Shown here: in pieces, positions 45,513 through 56,124 of the stretch
How the letters are laid out: every line of letters starts with the position of its first letter
Numbering within the stretch: position 1 is the stretch's first letter
Source of the DNA: a bacterium
GTDB lineage: Bacteria > Zhuqueibacterota > QNDG01 > JAFGCO01
Reading direction: 5' to 3'
DNA: 64,000 nucleotides
NCBI GenBank assembly: GCA_016932575.1
Contig: JAFGCO010000002.1
Span: 1 to 64,000 of the forward strand
Position numbers and translations under genes: made by a program
Notes under the pieces: generated by a model
What the model was told of the DNA's origin: nothing
What the model saw: only the letters and a program-made list of their open reading frames with translations
Database searches by the model: none

Positions 45513-46760
45513 TTATGAATTTATATTGTCACAAGTCCCCATTTTTCGCTTCAACCGTTTCCTGCGGTACATCAATTCTTTTCGATCATGAATCAACTGT
45601 ATTTCAGAATACAACTGTGAAAGTATGTCCAGACGCTCTAATGCACGATCAACCCAATGGATCGCATTTGAATAATCCCGAGCCTGATGTTCGTAATACT
45701 TGGCAAGTTCTTCGAAGGGATGGATATGAAACTGTTTTGCCTGTGTCAGTTGCTTCCATTGATGAATGGCTCGTTTCCAATCTCCCATTCTTTTGTAAGT
45801 TAAACCCAGCCAAAACCTGATTCCCTGGTTATTTTCAGAATCATATAAGGATTGAAGTGCAGTTTCATAACATTCTGCAGCATCCGCTAGCAAATTATGG
45901 GATTCAAAAATGCGACCAAGGCTTAGCCAGTCCATTCCGTGTTCTATCCAGGAAGCTGGATCATGATACACAAGGCCAGTATGTATTGTCAGTGCTGCTA
46001 AAGAAAGAATATCCAATCGGTTGTGATCGAATATCTTGGAAAGCCGATGTCCCTGGTGGTTCCTGAGATATTCGAAATAGATACCTGGAATCAAATTTCC
46101 AGGAATATCGAAATCCCGGTTAAATTGCAAAATATGTTTTTCAATATTTCCCAGAGAACAGTCGGACAAACGTCGTTTGTATAATCGCCGCACCGTAAAT
46201 AAAAGATCCAGGTGTGGTATTTTATTGAGCGGATTTTTCATACGATGCAGGATCATTCGCGAGTTAAGTAAATTCACATCATAGCATTTACCATTATAGG
46301 TCACAATTGCCTCGAATGCTTCCAGCCGTTCGAGAAATTCGCTAAGAATTGCACGCTCTTCCGGATAATCTCTCATAAATAACTGTTCTACTTTAAATTC
46401 TTTTTCCTGATAATAGCCTAATCCAATCATAAAAGGTACAGTGCCGGTTCCCCCCGCAAGACCGGTGGTTTCCGTATCAAGATAAATTGTGTTTCTGGGG
46501 TCGAATGTGCATAGGTTTTCATCATTGGCTATTCTTGCGTATATTGTTTCGGGTAAATTCGAAAAAATTTGTAACGATTGGACTCCATGGCGATAGTGCA
46601 GCGGAAATGACTTTCTGGCCAGGAAAAAGTTGCCGTGTTTATTTTCCATTTCCGTACCTTCAACCCATTGCCTGATATCATAGGGCTGTGAAGCGTCATG
46701 CTGGCTGATTGCTGGTTTTAGTGACGACTCGTAAAATTTCAATTTATCTTTCAGATCCAT
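45513..46760 (-). CDS. YprB-like exonuclease (RNase H fold) with TPR tail
   Basis: A 415-residue cytoplasmic protein. The DEDD-type nuclease domain (about 85-270) shows LDTETTGLAGGTGTVPFMIG with the DxE pair, VTYNGKCYDVNLL with the next Asp, and HNRLDILSLAAL with the last Asp. The C-terminal 130 residues are TPR-like helices (AAECYETALQSL, RAIHQWKQLTQ). The family (YprB) is widespread; its role is thought to be in nucleic acid processing, possibly with a partner helicase, which is not in this window. Confidence 0.85.
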   Translation of the reverse strand: MDLKDKLKFYESSLKPAISQHDASQPYDIRQWVEGTEMENKHGNFFLARKSFPLHYRHGVQSLQIFSNLPETIYARIANDENLCTFDPRNTIYLDTETTGLAGGTGTVPFMIGLGYYQEKEFKVEQLFMRDYPEERAILSEFLERLEAFEAIVTYNGKCYDVNLLNSRMILHRMKNPLNKIPHLDLLFTVRRLYKRRLSDCSLGNIEKHILQFNRDFDIPGNLIPGIYFEYLRNHQGHRLSKIFDHNRLDILSLAALTIHTGLVYHDPASWIEHGMDWLSLGRIFESHNLLADAAECYETALQSLYDSENNQGIRFWLGLTYKRMGDWKRAIHQWKQLTQAKQFHIHPFEELAKYYEHQARDYSNAIHWVDRALERLDILSQLYSEIQLIHDRKELMYRRKRLKRKMGTCDNINS

Positions 46761-46851
46761 ATTCTTAATCGACTACTGCATTTTAATCACATTCCAAGGT
46801 TAAGAAAGATTTTTTTACTGTGTTTAAATGTCGGAAAATGTTCAGAAATAA

Positions 46852-46886
46852 ACAAATAAAAAATCCCCGTGATATTCCGGGGATTT
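46852..46886 (-). terminator. Terminator of the DUF4380-like gene
   Basis: AAATCCCC (46861-46868) pairs with GGGGATTT (46879-46886) around a ten-base loop. On the - strand it is followed by a T-rich run and lies 36 bases after the stop at 46922. The form is that of a strong rho-independent terminator. Confidence 0.85.
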
Positions 46887-46921
46887 ATTTTCATGAAAAT
46901 TTTGGGTTGCTTAATCAATGA

Positions 46922-48511
46922 TTACCGTATCAATTGCATTTTTCTGATCATTGTGTGATTTTTATTTAACTGATCAGTAAAGTTCAATCGGCAAAGATAA
47001 ATACCTGCAGGGACGCCCTGTCCTTTCAGATCATCCCCGTTCCAGATAAAACGATGTTTTCCTGAATATTGGAATCCTTCAGAAAGAATGCGTACAATTC
47101 GACCCGTAATATCATAAACGATAAGTTGCACGGGACCCGAGTCTTTTAAATCCACTTCAATTTGTGTTGAAGGATTGAACGGATTCGGATAATTCTGACT
47201 TAATTTAAAAGTGGATATTTTACAGTATGCTTGTGATTGAATATTGGTCAGATCCGAGATATCAGCGCTGTCCAGAATGCCGATCAACTCTCCTCCCAGT
47301 TTGTATATTCTTAATTCGATTCTTGCCGTATTTGCAGGAAAGGAAACGGATTCAGAATAAGAAAAATTATCTAAAGGAGTGACATCCCATTCTTGTCCTT
47401 CTCCGAGTATGGCACCTGCTTCATCAAGAAATACAGTTTTTGCTTTACCAGTGTAAAATACACCATAATTTCCAGTGATTGATTCGTCCGATAATGATAG
47501 AAAGTGATTGACAGCACAGACATTGTTTACATTTAAAATGGGGCCATTTACTTTCGCAGCCCACCAGTTAATAGTGAAATCGATTTTTCCCTCATTGGCC
47601 GGTATATCTTCCACAGGACCCATAACTTCAACTTCGACATAATTTGCAGCCATATAAACAGCCACTCTTGCCTCGTCGTCCGGATATGAAGATTCTTCAA
47701 AAACTGGAAACGTTTTGGCGTATGCGACGCCATCACGTTCATCGACATAACAAATCCATCCATTGTGAGGATCGGCAAAAAGTTTTTCCGCACCTGGAAC
47801 AAATTGAGTGCCGTAAATGCCGGAAGCAACTTCACCAACCCATGCTGCAGAAGAACGCTGGGTAGTAACGCCATCCGGACCAAAAACGCTCTGAGGGTTA
47901 ATCGGAAAATAAATCCAAAAATATTCATAATCATTTTTACCGATATGATTGGTAATTGCCTGTGTAATATCCCAAATACCCCAATTCTGGCTGCTTGCGG
48001 CATGATTGATCAAAATCTGTTTCATTTTTACACGGCTACTATTTTGATAAAGTGTCATTTCGCGTATAAATTGTAAATCGGGAGTTCTGTATTGTTCAAC
48101 CGGACCTGTAAATCGGATGACGACAGAATCGTCACAACTATTAATGATCTCTGATGTGTACTCACCGTAATCCAGTGTCGGTGGCGGCGGCCATCCCCAC
48201 CGTCCAGAACCATATTGAGGTGACGGCCAGTTCTTAAATCCTCCGAAATTATACCAGCTGTTATTGAAAGCAGGTTCAAAAATATCACCATCCATGCTAT
48301 GATTGTGAAAAATGGATGAATGCTGACCCAAATCATATTGCATGACACGCGCACCGATTGCTGGTACGGTCGATGTTGTAATTATTCCGTTTTCCGCGAT
48401 AATTGCTTCCCATCCATTCCAATTTTCATTTTGAGCGACAGATGCTTCATATGGTTGCGCTGTTAAAATCGCGGTTGAGAGTATGATAATTACTGGTGCT
48501 AATAATCGCAT
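46922..48511 (-). CDS. Secreted DUF4380-like protein with C-terminal sorting domain
   Basis: A 529-residue exported protein. After a signal peptide (1-20) comes a beta-rich region that resembles DUF4380 or aldose-epimerase-like domains (PAIGARVMQYDLG, then NNSWYNFGGFKNWPSPQ and WGIWDITQA). The last 90 residues hold SQNYPNPFNPSTQIEVDL, YDITGRIVR and GIYLCRL, a type IX-like sorting domain. It may bind or modify sugars on the cell surface; this is inference. ATG 48511 follows AGGAGG by eight bases; a TTG one codon earlier is less likely. Confidence 0.82.
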   Translation of the reverse strand: MRLLAPVIIILSTAILTAQPYEASVAQNENWNGWEAIIAENGIITTSTVPAIGARVMQYDLGQHSSIFHNHSMDGDIFEPAFNNSWYNFGGFKNWPSPQYGSGRWGWPPPPTLDYGEYTSEIINSCDDSVVIRFTGPVEQYRTPDLQFIREMTLYQNSSRVKMKQILINHAASSQNWGIWDITQAITNHIGKNDYEYFWIYFPINPQSVFGPDGVTTQRSSAAWVGEVASGIYGTQFVPGAEKLFADPHNGWICYVDERDGVAYAKTFPVFEESSYPDDEARVAVYMAANYVEVEVMGPVEDIPANEGKIDFTINWWAAKVNGPILNVNNVCAVNHFLSLSDESITGNYGVFYTGKAKTVFLDEAGAILGEGQEWDVTPLDNFSYSESVSFPANTARIELRIYKLGGELIGILDSADISDLTNIQSQAYCKISTFKLSQNYPNPFNPSTQIEVDLKDSGPVQLIVYDITGRIVRILSEGFQYSGKHRFIWNGDDLKGQGVPAGIYLCRLNFTDQLNKNHTMIRKMQLIR

Positions 48512-48793
48512 CAATTTTCCTCCTGTTTGTTGTACTACTTATTTAATAACTCGTTCTATCATTGCTTTTAATTTAAAAATTCTCAGGTATGAAAATAATA
48601 TATGAAATAATGAATTGAATTGCGAGTAGATTTAAAAATCAGACAAATTATGACAAAATTGAGACTGCGTTTATTTCAGGCCCGGAAAAATTTCTCTTTT
48701 TACTGGATAAATAAAGAAGGATGATTAAAGCTGACACCGGGTATCATCATCAGCGGGATGAAAAATTAAGATTAAATACTTACTGCATGAATT

Positions 48794-49540
48794 CTAATCA
48801 TGCCAAATGATTTTTATTATGGCTCGGGTTCCTTTTTTATCTGATTGAATATCAAAGATTCCCCTGTATTTTTCAACCAATGTTTTAACGATCATCAGGC
48901 CAATACTTGTGCCTGAATATGAAGGATCATGCTTACAATTTTTTTCCTTTCCACTTGTTGTAAAAAACGGATCCATGATGTGATTTATCATATTTTTGGG
49001 AATGCCTTTCCCAGTATCACGGATTTGGATATAAACGTGAGAGTCATCATGGCGGGTTTCAACAAATAATTTTTTTTCGGGACTTTCTGTCATGGCCTCA
49101 ATGCTGTTTAACAACAGATTCATGATCATCTGACTGAAATCAGAGTAAACACCCTGAATAAACGGCAATTCAGGATCCAAAGACACGTATTTTTTAATTT
49201 TGTGCTTAAAAATCAGATTCGCATTCAGAAATTCTAATTCAAGACGGATCATATCGTTTAATAAAAGCTGACGAATCGACATGTCTTGCAATTGACGCAT
49301 TATTCGCAATAAATTGTGTGTAATCGATTGAACAAGCTCCACTTCTTTTAAGATTAATTCTATCTCTTCAATTTTACCCCGATCCAATTGGATCAATTGA
49401 GCATAACCTTTTATTGCAGTTAACGGAGACTGGAGGTTATGTGCCAAGCCATTGGCCAAACGCCCAATTCTTGCATATTTTTCATTCTCAATGAGGTATT
49501 GAATAGCCTTGTTTTGATTCAACTGAGACATATTTCCCAT
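48794..49540 (-). CDS. Small soluble histidine kinase
   Basis: A 248-residue sensor kinase without membrane segments. The phosphorylated His is in LANGLAHNLQSPLTAIKGYA (near 35). The ATP-binding domain follows with NLLLNSIEAM (N box), RDTGKGIP (G1) and TSIGLMIVKTLVEKY (G2). There is no sensor domain apart from some 20 residues at the start. It lies downstream of the hybrid kinase gene on the same strand (170 bases) and may work with it or with one of the single-domain regulators. Confidence 0.9.
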   Translation of the reverse strand: MGNMSQLNQNKAIQYLIENEKYARIGRLANGLAHNLQSPLTAIKGYAQLIQLDRGKIEEIELILKEVELVQSITHNLLRIMRQLQDMSIRQLLLNDMIRLELEFLNANLIFKHKIKKYVSLDPELPFIQGVYSDFSQMIMNLLLNSIEAMTESPEKKLFVETRHDDSHVYIQIRDTGKGIPKNMINHIMDPFFTTSGKEKNCKHDPSYSGTSIGLMIVKTLVEKYRGIFDIQSDKKGTRAIIKIIWHD

Positions 49541-49710
49541 CAGTATCCGGTCCCTTCAGGAATTGCACATCCTATTTAATCATGATAAATGGAGTCATCC
49601 AAGGTATATCAGCAAAATAACTGAAAATTCAAAAAATGTGATTAGCCGTTCGATATTGTTGCAAGTATTTATTGATCGGTTATAACCGAAATATAGAACC
49701 TGTATCGGAT

Positions 49711-51666
49711 TTATTTTTTTCCTTTTTGATTGGGATAAAATTCTTCCATCACATCCATTAATTCCGAAAAGCCGTAAGGTTTTTGAAGAAATCGGAACCC
49801 TCTTTCGCGGATCACTGGCCAACGTGATTTCTCATCCGTATATCCGCTGCATAGCAGTATTTTTAAATTTTTTTTCTTTTCAATCAATTGATCGACCAAT
49901 TCAATGCCCGTCAGGTCCGGCAATTCCACATCACTGATCACGAGATCAACTTTTGTGTTTTTTTTGTGAAAAAGACGCATCGCTTCGTTTGCAGTGCTTG
50001 CAGATGTGACATCAAATCCCATTTTATGCAACGCGCGACTTGTAAATTCCCGGGCGCCATCCTGATCTTCAACAACCAATACTGATTTTTTATCGTAAGT
50101 CACAGATTTTACGGGTAATTTTCTTTTTTTGGTTTTTTTAATTCTGGCCTCTATTGCCGGGATATAAATTTTAAATGAAGTACCTTTGTTCAATTCGCTA
50201 TAAAGATGCACCCATCCATTATGTTCTTTGATAATTCCATAGACAACTGAAAGGCCCAGTCCTGTTCCCTTTCCAGATCCTTTGGTTGTAAAAAACGGCT
50301 CAAAAATTCGATGCTGAATTTCGGGTGCTATCCCTGAACCGGTATCTGAAACAGAAAGGCAAACAAATTTTCCTGGCCATGCACCTTCTATCCCGATGAT
50401 ACCGTTTTCATCTAAGTGGGCATTTTCGGTTTTTATCGTCAATATTCCTCCAGAAATCATGGCTTCTCTGGCGTTCACAGCTAAATTCATCAGAACCTGT
50501 TCCAAAGTAGATTTGTCTCCCATGATTGTCCAAAGATCAGGGTGCAATTCAGTTCGAATTTCAATGCTCTCTCCAAGCAATCGTTCCAGCATACGGATAA
50601 GTTCTGCAACTGGTCCGTTTAGATTGAGCGGTTTTGATTCCAACGGATGCTTCTGACTAAACAAAAGAAGCTGTTGTGTTAACTCAGCCGCTGATTTAGC
50701 AGCATTTTTAACTTGAACCAGTTCTTCATGCATAGGCTCGGTAGATTCAACACGCATCAGTGCCATATCTGTAAAGCCTCGCATGGCTGTCAACAGGGTA
50801 TTAAAATCGTGGGCAATACCACCGGCAAGCTTTCCAACGGCTTCCATTTTCTGGGATTGCAGCAGTTCCTGACGGATCCTTTCTTTTTCTTCATCAAGAC
50901 GGTTTTTCTCAGTAATATCCTGAATAACAATCACAGCACCGATAATTTCATTTCTTGCGTTCTTAATTGGCGAGCCTGAATTCTCGACAGGAATTCTATC
51001 ACCGGATGGATTGACCAGCCAAACATCCTCACTGATGCTCAGATAAATACCTTCATTTAATATTTTATCAAAGGATGGATTGATTTTTTTACCAAATTTC
51101 CCCTTTTCCAATGTGATAATCTGGTTCACTGGTTTATTATACGCTTCATCAAGGGAGATTCCTGTCAATGCTTCAGCAACAGGATTCATAAAGGAAACAC
51201 ACCCAGCCTTATCAGTCGTAATCACTCCGTCAATTATGCTTTTAAGCGTCGTTGAAAAATAAGCTTCCCTTTCTTTCAGTATATGTTCCATGCGATGTTT
51301 GTACAATGCCATTTCGATAGTAATACGAAGTTCGCGATCATCAAAAGGTTTGAGTAGATATCCATATGGTTCTGTTTTTTTGGCTTTTTCAAGTGTATCA
51401 CGATCCGCATAAGCAGTAAGATAAATAATAGGGATATCAAATCTCTTTTTAATTCGTTTTGAGGTTTCAATTCCATTCAGCGTGCCCCTGAGCACAATAT
51501 CCATCAATACAATATCAGGTTGCAGACTTGGAATGGTTTTTATGGCTTCCTGACCAGAAGAAACCACCTGAGGAACTTTATACCCCATATTCTCAAGACT
51601 TTGAAAAATATCCTCGGCCACTATCCCTTCATCTTCAACAACAAGTATTTTAATTTGATCGTCCAT
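49711..51666 (-). CDS. Hybrid histidine kinase REC-PAS-HisKA-HATPase-REC
   Basis: A 651-residue soluble kinase. The order is a receiver (5-120, Asp in LMDIVLRG), a PAS domain (about 130-255, with [20 protein letters not shown]), HisKA with [20 protein letters not shown] (near 285), the ATPase domain with [20 protein letters not shown] and [12 protein letters not shown], and a final receiver (about 530-645, Asp in [10 protein letters not shown]). Both receivers keep the key residues. It is likely part of a phosphorelay; its input is probably through the first receiver and the PAS domain. Confidence 0.95.
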   Translation of the reverse strand: MDDQIKILVVEDEGIVAEDIFQSLENMGYKVPQVVSSGQEAIKTIPSLQPDIVLMDIVLRGTLNGIETSKRIKKRFDIPIIYLTAYADRDTLEKAKKTEPYGYLLKPFDDRELRITIEMALYKHRMEHILKEREAYFSTTLKSIIDGVITTDKAGCVSFMNPVAEALTGISLDEAYNKPVNQIITLEKGKFGKKINPSFDKILNEGIYLSISEDVWLVNPSGDRIPVENSGSPIKNARNEIIGAVIVIQDITEKNRLDEEKERIRQELLQSQKMEAVGKLAGGIAHDFNTLLTAMRGFTDMALMRVESTEPMHEELVQVKNAAKSAAELTQQLLLFSQKHPLESKPLNLNGPVAELIRMLERLLGESIEIRTELHPDLWTIMGDKSTLEQVLMNLAVNAREAMISGGILTIKTENAHLDENGIIGIEGAWPGKFVCLSVSDTGSGIAPEIQHRIFEPFFTTKGSGKGTGLGLSVVYGIIKEHNGWVHLYSELNKGTSFKIYIPAIEARIKKTKKRKLPVKSVTYDKKSVLVVEDQDGAREFTSRALHKMGFDVTSASTANEAMRLFHKKNTKVDLVISDVELPDLTGIELVDQLIEKKKNLKILLCSGYTDEKSRWPVIRERGFRFLQKPYGFSELMDVMEEFYPNQKGKK

Positions 51667-51842
51667 GGATAAGCCGCGGTTAAATTAAATCATTGATCAT
51701 TTTGAAGCAATTTGATATTTACAAATAAATTTGAGGATTTAAAAAAAGATAAGGCAAATTCCATATAATGTCAATAAAATAATATGATATAGAGGCATGG
51801 ATTCATTTTATATTAGAATTTACAGATCATTTCATTAAAGTA

Positions 51843-52766
51843 TCAGGGAATCCTGCTGATCTTGTTTCGGACAGTCAAATGAAAAAATAATACGGATGCT
51901 GAAATGCATACCATACCCAAAACAGAAAATATCTCGGGATTTTCTCCAGGCAGGAGGAGCCAGCTTAAGATGGCTCCAAGAACAGGGATAATAAACTTCC
52001 ATATATTCAGTTCGGAAACCTTTATTCCTGCGCGCTTCAGAAGAAGAAACCAGATGGAAAAAGCCGCAGCAGAAATAAAAGACAGCCATCCCAACGCCAT
52101 AATAAAATCCGGACTAGAAGGCCAGTGTGGAAGGCCTTCCACTGGAAAAGAAATCAGTGTCAGACAAAAACCGCCGAAAAATATCTGAACAGCGTTCAGC
52201 AGGAAAGGATGAAAATCATTCCGGTCTCGTGAAACCAGAATATTTCCGACTGCAGAGCATATTAATCCACATATTAACAGGCAAATACCAAGCATTTCTC
52301 TCATTCCGGCGGATGTCCAGGGTTTTCTGTTCAGACTGAGAATAGCAACACCCGACATACCGAGAATTAGGCACAATGTTTTCTCCCATGTCAGTTTATC
52401 ATCACGTAGTATCATATGGGCAGTGAATGCGATAATAAGCGGGGACGAACCGATAATCATAGCTCCCAGTGCACTTGGAATTAGTGTCATGCCTAAATAA
52501 AAGAATCCATATAAGAAAAAAGTCTGAAAAAGACCGATAACAAACGCCAGTCGAATGAAAGATTTTTGATGAAAATGGGATTTTATTGAATGAAGGGAAA
52601 ATGGTAAAATTAACAAACCCGAAATCATAAAACGAATACCTGCAAATCCCAAAGGTCTGGCAAATTGCAGCCCATATTTGACACCGACAAAAGCAGTGGC
52701 CCAAAGCAAGCATGCAACGATCGCGAGAATGGATGTGGAAGATCGGCAATGATCCGGAGATTTCAT
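51843..52766 (-). CDS. EamA family transporter (DMT superfamily)
   Basis: Inner-membrane protein of 307 residues with ten hydrophobic helices in two repeats of the EamA domain. LLWATAFVGVKYGLQFARP at the start and YFLGMTLIPSALGAMIIGSSP-like text in the middle are typical. Such proteins export metabolites or amino acids. Its ATG overlaps the stop of the UbiA-like gene (ATGA), so it ends the long operon. The substrate is unknown. Confidence 0.9.
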   Translation of the reverse strand: MKSPDHCRSSTSILAIVACLLWATAFVGVKYGLQFARPLGFAGIRFMISGLLILPFSLHSIKSHFHQKSFIRLAFVIGLFQTFFLYGFFYLGMTLIPSALGAMIIGSSPLIIAFTAHMILRDDKLTWEKTLCLILGMSGVAILSLNRKPWTSAGMREMLGICLLICGLICSAVGNILVSRDRNDFHPFLLNAVQIFFGGFCLTLISFPVEGLPHWPSSPDFIMALGWLSFISAAAFSIWFLLLKRAGIKVSELNIWKFIIPVLGAILSWLLLPGENPEIFSVLGMVCISASVLFFHLTVRNKISRIP

Positions 52767-53683
52767 CCTATCAGAAGTCCCACTCCCAAAAGTGTGTCTG
52801 TCAACAGTATAATCAAGACATTAATTGCCAATATCGGAATCAGTTTTTGCGTGTTCGAATGAAATTTAACCGTACCACGGCATGTAATAACTGTCAATGG
52901 TAATGGTCCCAGCCCTAACCACAAGGTCGATGGAAAACGGGAGATCCCCGGTATGATACCAATAATAAGAAAACAAAGGGCCATCAACAAACAGTAAAAT
53001 ACAGCACTTCTGGCCCTGCCCCATTGAATAACCCAATGGCGCCTTCCTCCCGCGTGATCTGCATCTGAATCAGGAAATTCATTCAGAAACAATAGTTGTG
53101 TTGTTAAAATACCCGGAGGAAGAGAAAGCAGAGCCACATGCCAATCCAGAGTTCCTGTTAATGCTAAATAGACGCCTATCACAACACAACTGCCTAATGT
53201 CAATCCTGAAATAATTTCACCTACCATCCATTTGGCAAAATGGGACGTATAAAAACGAATGGCAAGTCCGCCCAAAATCATTAAAAATATAATCGAAATG
53301 TTCGATGTAAAACAGAAATATGCGCCAATCAATCCTGCAGAAAACAGATTGATATAAGCCAGTTTACGAACAGAACGGGGATGAGTTAGATTGGTCTGCA
53401 TCATTTTACTGCCACCACTGAATGGAGTCTGTGTTGTACCGGAATCGATACCGGTTTGATAATCTGAAAGCTCATTAAACAGATTCACGGCGATATGGGC
53501 CTGAATGACTCCAATCAGCAGCATCAGAGCATGAATCCAGTGAATAAATCCATCATGCACGGCGATTGAAAAACCCAAGAAGACCAGCGCAGCCGATAAA
53601 ATAAGAAACGGGCCCCGTATCTGAAGAAACCAGATGAGCAGATAATTGTTTTTATCACAAACCTTGTGTTTGGTCTTCTTCAA
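52763..53683 (-). CDS. UbiA family prenyltransferase (MenA-like)
   Basis: Polytopic membrane enzyme of 306 residues. The first Asp-rich motif is NLFNELSDYQTGID (near 68) and the second is NEFPDSDADHAGGRRHW (near 195); both are needed to bind prenyl diphosphate with magnesium. The layout is closest to MenA, which makes demethylmenaquinone, but no other quinone gene is near. The frame has no ATG near its beginning; TTG at 53683 is the likely start. It overlaps the EamA gene. Confidence 0.87.
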   Translation of the reverse strand: MKKTKHKVCDKNNYLLIWFLQIRGPFLILSAALVFLGFSIAVHDGFIHWIHALMLLIGVIQAHIAVNLFNELSDYQTGIDSGTTQTPFSGGSKMMQTNLTHPRSVRKLAYINLFSAGLIGAYFCFTSNISIIFLMILGGLAIRFYTSHFAKWMVGEIISGLTLGSCVVIGVYLALTGTLDWHVALLSLPPGILTTQLLFLNEFPDSDADHAGGRRHWVIQWGRARSAVFYCLLMALCFLIIGIIPGISRFPSTLWLGLGPLPLTVITCRGTVKFHSNTQKLIPILAINVLIILLTDTLLGVGLLIG

Positions 53684-53738
53684 TATTCTTCATTTTCCGT
53701 TCGAGATTCGATATTTTTTTGTATGGCCGCTTTTGGAT

Positions 53739-54911
53739 TCATGATATTTCTGTCTCTAACACCGTATAGATTTTTGATACTTTTGCCTCGAATAAATTAA
53801 TGGCCCTAATCGTCATGGTATTATCTTCCAGTACCCAGCCCATGTCACAATAATTATATTGTTTTTTATCCGCATATTTTTTCAAACATTGAAGCATAAC
53901 ACCATCCAATCCAAGTCGGCGAAATTTCGGACGAACTCCCATATAACCCAGCCGAAATCCCTGTGTTCGATTTGCACCCAGTAACATTTGAACAGCTCGA
54001 ACCAATTCACATCGCCTGCACCATGAGACAGGAGTTAATTTTTCTGTTACATTGGGTACGGCTCCGATAAAGGCTGCAGGTTCGTCCTTGATATAAAGAA
54101 ATGTAAACATCTGTCTGTCCATAATCAGCATCATATCATCGATAATTCTGAAAAATTCTTCTTGTGTAAACGGCACGAATCCCCAGTTATTGTTCCATGC
54201 TTCATTGTAAATCATCAACATTTCATGTTTTCGTTCATTGACAGAACGCTCTCCCCAATTTTCAAGACGGACGTTGTATCTGTCAATAATTTTTTGCGCC
54301 AGGCGTTTGATTTTCTCCGGAAACGTGTCTTTGACGCGCACTTCCCAGGAAAGCACTCTTTTTACAGGTTTCAGGCCATAGTTCTGCAATAGTGTTAAAT
54401 AATAGGGTTTATTGTAATGATAGTACATGACTGGACGTGAATTGAAACCTTCAGTCAGAACACCTGGGGTTGCTTCGTTTACAGGTAAATTTAAAGGGCC
54501 TCGCATGGTTGTCATGCCTTGACTTTTTAGCCAAGATTTAGCGGCATCAAGCAATTGTGCTGCAATTTGATCATCCTCTATACACTCAAAAAGCCCGAAA
54601 AATCCTGTTTTATCCTGCCAATGTTTGTTGTGATTGTAATTGATAAAGGCAATACACCGGCCAACGACATTATCTTCCTGCAGTGCCAGAAACCATACCA
54701 TATCTGCGTGTTTAAAAAATAGATTGTCTGGTTCAAAGAATCCTTTAATCCCGATCAATCTGAATCCCAGATATTCATAGTCCAGTAAAGGGATATATTG
54801 CGAATCATTTACATAATGTGTCCAGTGAAAATTGACAAATTTTTTTAATAATCTTTTATCGATTGTAGACTGATTGCCGAAACGAATAATTTCAACGGTT
54901 TGATTTGGCAT
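53739..54911 (-). CDS. GNAT-fold protein, YghO-like family
   Basis: A 390-residue soluble protein of a long GNAT-related family. The N-terminal half has FFEPDNLFFKHADMVWFLAL and RGPLNLPVNEATPGVLTEGF with YYHYNKPYY; the second half has a GNAT core with GYMGVRPKFRRLGLDGVM. The function of this family is unknown to me. ATG 54911 follows AGGAG by seven bases; the longer frame to 55019 would overlap the phosphatase gene by 92 bases. It is the fourth gene of the operon. Confidence 0.8.
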   Translation of the reverse strand: MPNQTVEIIRFGNQSTIDKRLLKKFVNFHWTHYVNDSQYIPLLDYEYLGFRLIGIKGFFEPDNLFFKHADMVWFLALQEDNVVGRCIAFINYNHNKHWQDKTGFFGLFECIEDDQIAAQLLDAAKSWLKSQGMTTMRGPLNLPVNEATPGVLTEGFNSRPVMYYHYNKPYYLTLLQNYGLKPVKRVLSWEVRVKDTFPEKIKRLAQKIIDRYNVRLENWGERSVNERKHEMLMIYNEAWNNNWGFVPFTQEEFFRIIDDMMLIMDRQMFTFLYIKDEPAAFIGAVPNVTEKLTPVSWCRRCELVRAVQMLLGANRTQGFRLGYMGVRPKFRRLGLDGVMLQCLKKYADKKQYNYCDMGWVLEDNTMTIRAINLFEAKVSKIYTVLETEIS

Positions 54912-54927
54912 GAATCGTCTCCTGATC

Positions 54928-56124
54928 TTACTGGGTGCGATGGATAATGACCAGCGAGGCATCGTCTTCCCAACTGGTTTGTCCTCCGAAATCATAGACT
55001 TTTTTAATAATTGTTTCAAGCAGTGTTTTCACATCCTGATCGATATGTTCAGAAACCACCTGCTGCAATCTTTCAAGACCAAACTGTTCTTCATCGCGAT
55101 TTATTCTTTCAATAATGCCATCCGTATAAAGCACCAGCTTAGCACCTGGTTCCATATAGACAAAATATCTGTGCAATTCAATTTCCGGTAAAAATCCCAA
55201 CGCGATACCCGAGGCTTCCAGCATTGTGATCTGATTTCTCGAAATTAAAAAAGGCGGTGGGTGACCGGCATTTACATAGAATAAATGACCTGGTTCTTCC
55301 ATTTCTCCGATAAAAAGGGATATGAAATTTGTGGAGTACGTGCTTCTCTGAATAACCTGATTTAGTTTCTTCAGTGTGTGCATTATACGAACATCGCGGC
55401 TGAGGCTCATACGCAGCCCAATAACTACATCGCGAACAAGCAAGGCTGCAGGAATACCATGTCCGCTCGCATCACCGATGGCAAAACCCAAATGATTTTC
55501 ATCAAACTGAAAATACTCATAAAAATCGCCCCCGACCAGTTCAGCGGCCAATGAACGCTGTGCAATATTGTACCCCTGAATTTCAGGAGGCCGCGGTGGC
55601 AGCAGACTTTTCTGGATTTGCGAAGCACGCTCAAATTCGGACTGTACTTTATCAGCCATTAACCGGTAGTTCAGTGCAGTTCGAACTGAATTCAAAAATA
55701 GTGTAATTTCTTCTCGAACCCAGCCATCAATCAATTCAAATATAAAAATCCATTGGGATTCTGCACTATATATAAAAATCGCTGCCGGTGTGCATTCATT
55801 TCTGCATATGGATGCATCCAGCTTAAATGTATTTTCCTGATTAAATATATAACTGCCATGCTTTATGACTGCCTGAGCGAATTTTGAATCAGAAGCAAAA
55901 TGAGTTTTTATCTTCGATTTTATATTTCCAGTGGAAGCATTGATACACATAAACTGTGGGCCGCGTAGCTCATAAATATAACTTCCGTCAAAACGGAGGG
56001 TTACACCGAATTTTTGTCTGAGCTCTTCGAGAATTGAAATGTAAAAATTCTTATCAGATTTTTGAATGCTGATATTCGCAAGGGCCGCATCGAGCTCACG
56101 GTAGAATGTTTTTGGATCAATCAT
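54928..56124 (-). CDS. SpoIIE-type protein phosphatase (PP2C) with GAF-like N-terminus
   Basis: A 398-residue serine phosphatase of the kind that controls anti-anti-sigma factors. The N-terminal 160 residues look like a GAF-type sensor. A short helix with QIQKSLLPPRPPEIQGYN leads into the PP2C domain (about 180-398) with LVGGDFYEYF, IGDASGHGIPAALL, NAGHPPPFLI, LYTDGIIE and WEDDASLVII, which hold the metal-binding Asp residues. It starts with an ATGA overlap on the GAF protein gene, so the two are tightly linked. Confidence 0.93.
   Translation of the reverse strand: MIDPKTFYRELDAALANISIQKSDKNFYISILEELRQKFGVTLRFDGSYIYELRGPQFMCINASTGNIKSKIKTHFASDSKFAQAVIKHGSYIFNQENTFKLDASICRNECTPAAIFIYSAESQWIFIFELIDGWVREEITLFLNSVRTALNYRLMADKVQSEFERASQIQKSLLPPRPPEIQGYNIAQRSLAAELVGGDFYEYFQFDENHLGFAIGDASGHGIPAALLVRDVVIGLRMSLSRDVRIMHTLKKLNQVIQRSTYSTNFISLFIGEMEEPGHLFYVNAGHPPPFLISRNQITMLEASGIALGFLPEIELHRYFVYMEPGAKLVLYTDGIIERINRDEEQFGLERLQQVVSEHIDQDVKTLLETIIKKVYDFGGQTSWEDDASLVIIHRTQ

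Noticed and set aside
48512-48793. Small genes in the gap after the histidine kinase
   Set aside because: Only frames of about 25 codons without ribosome sites are present.
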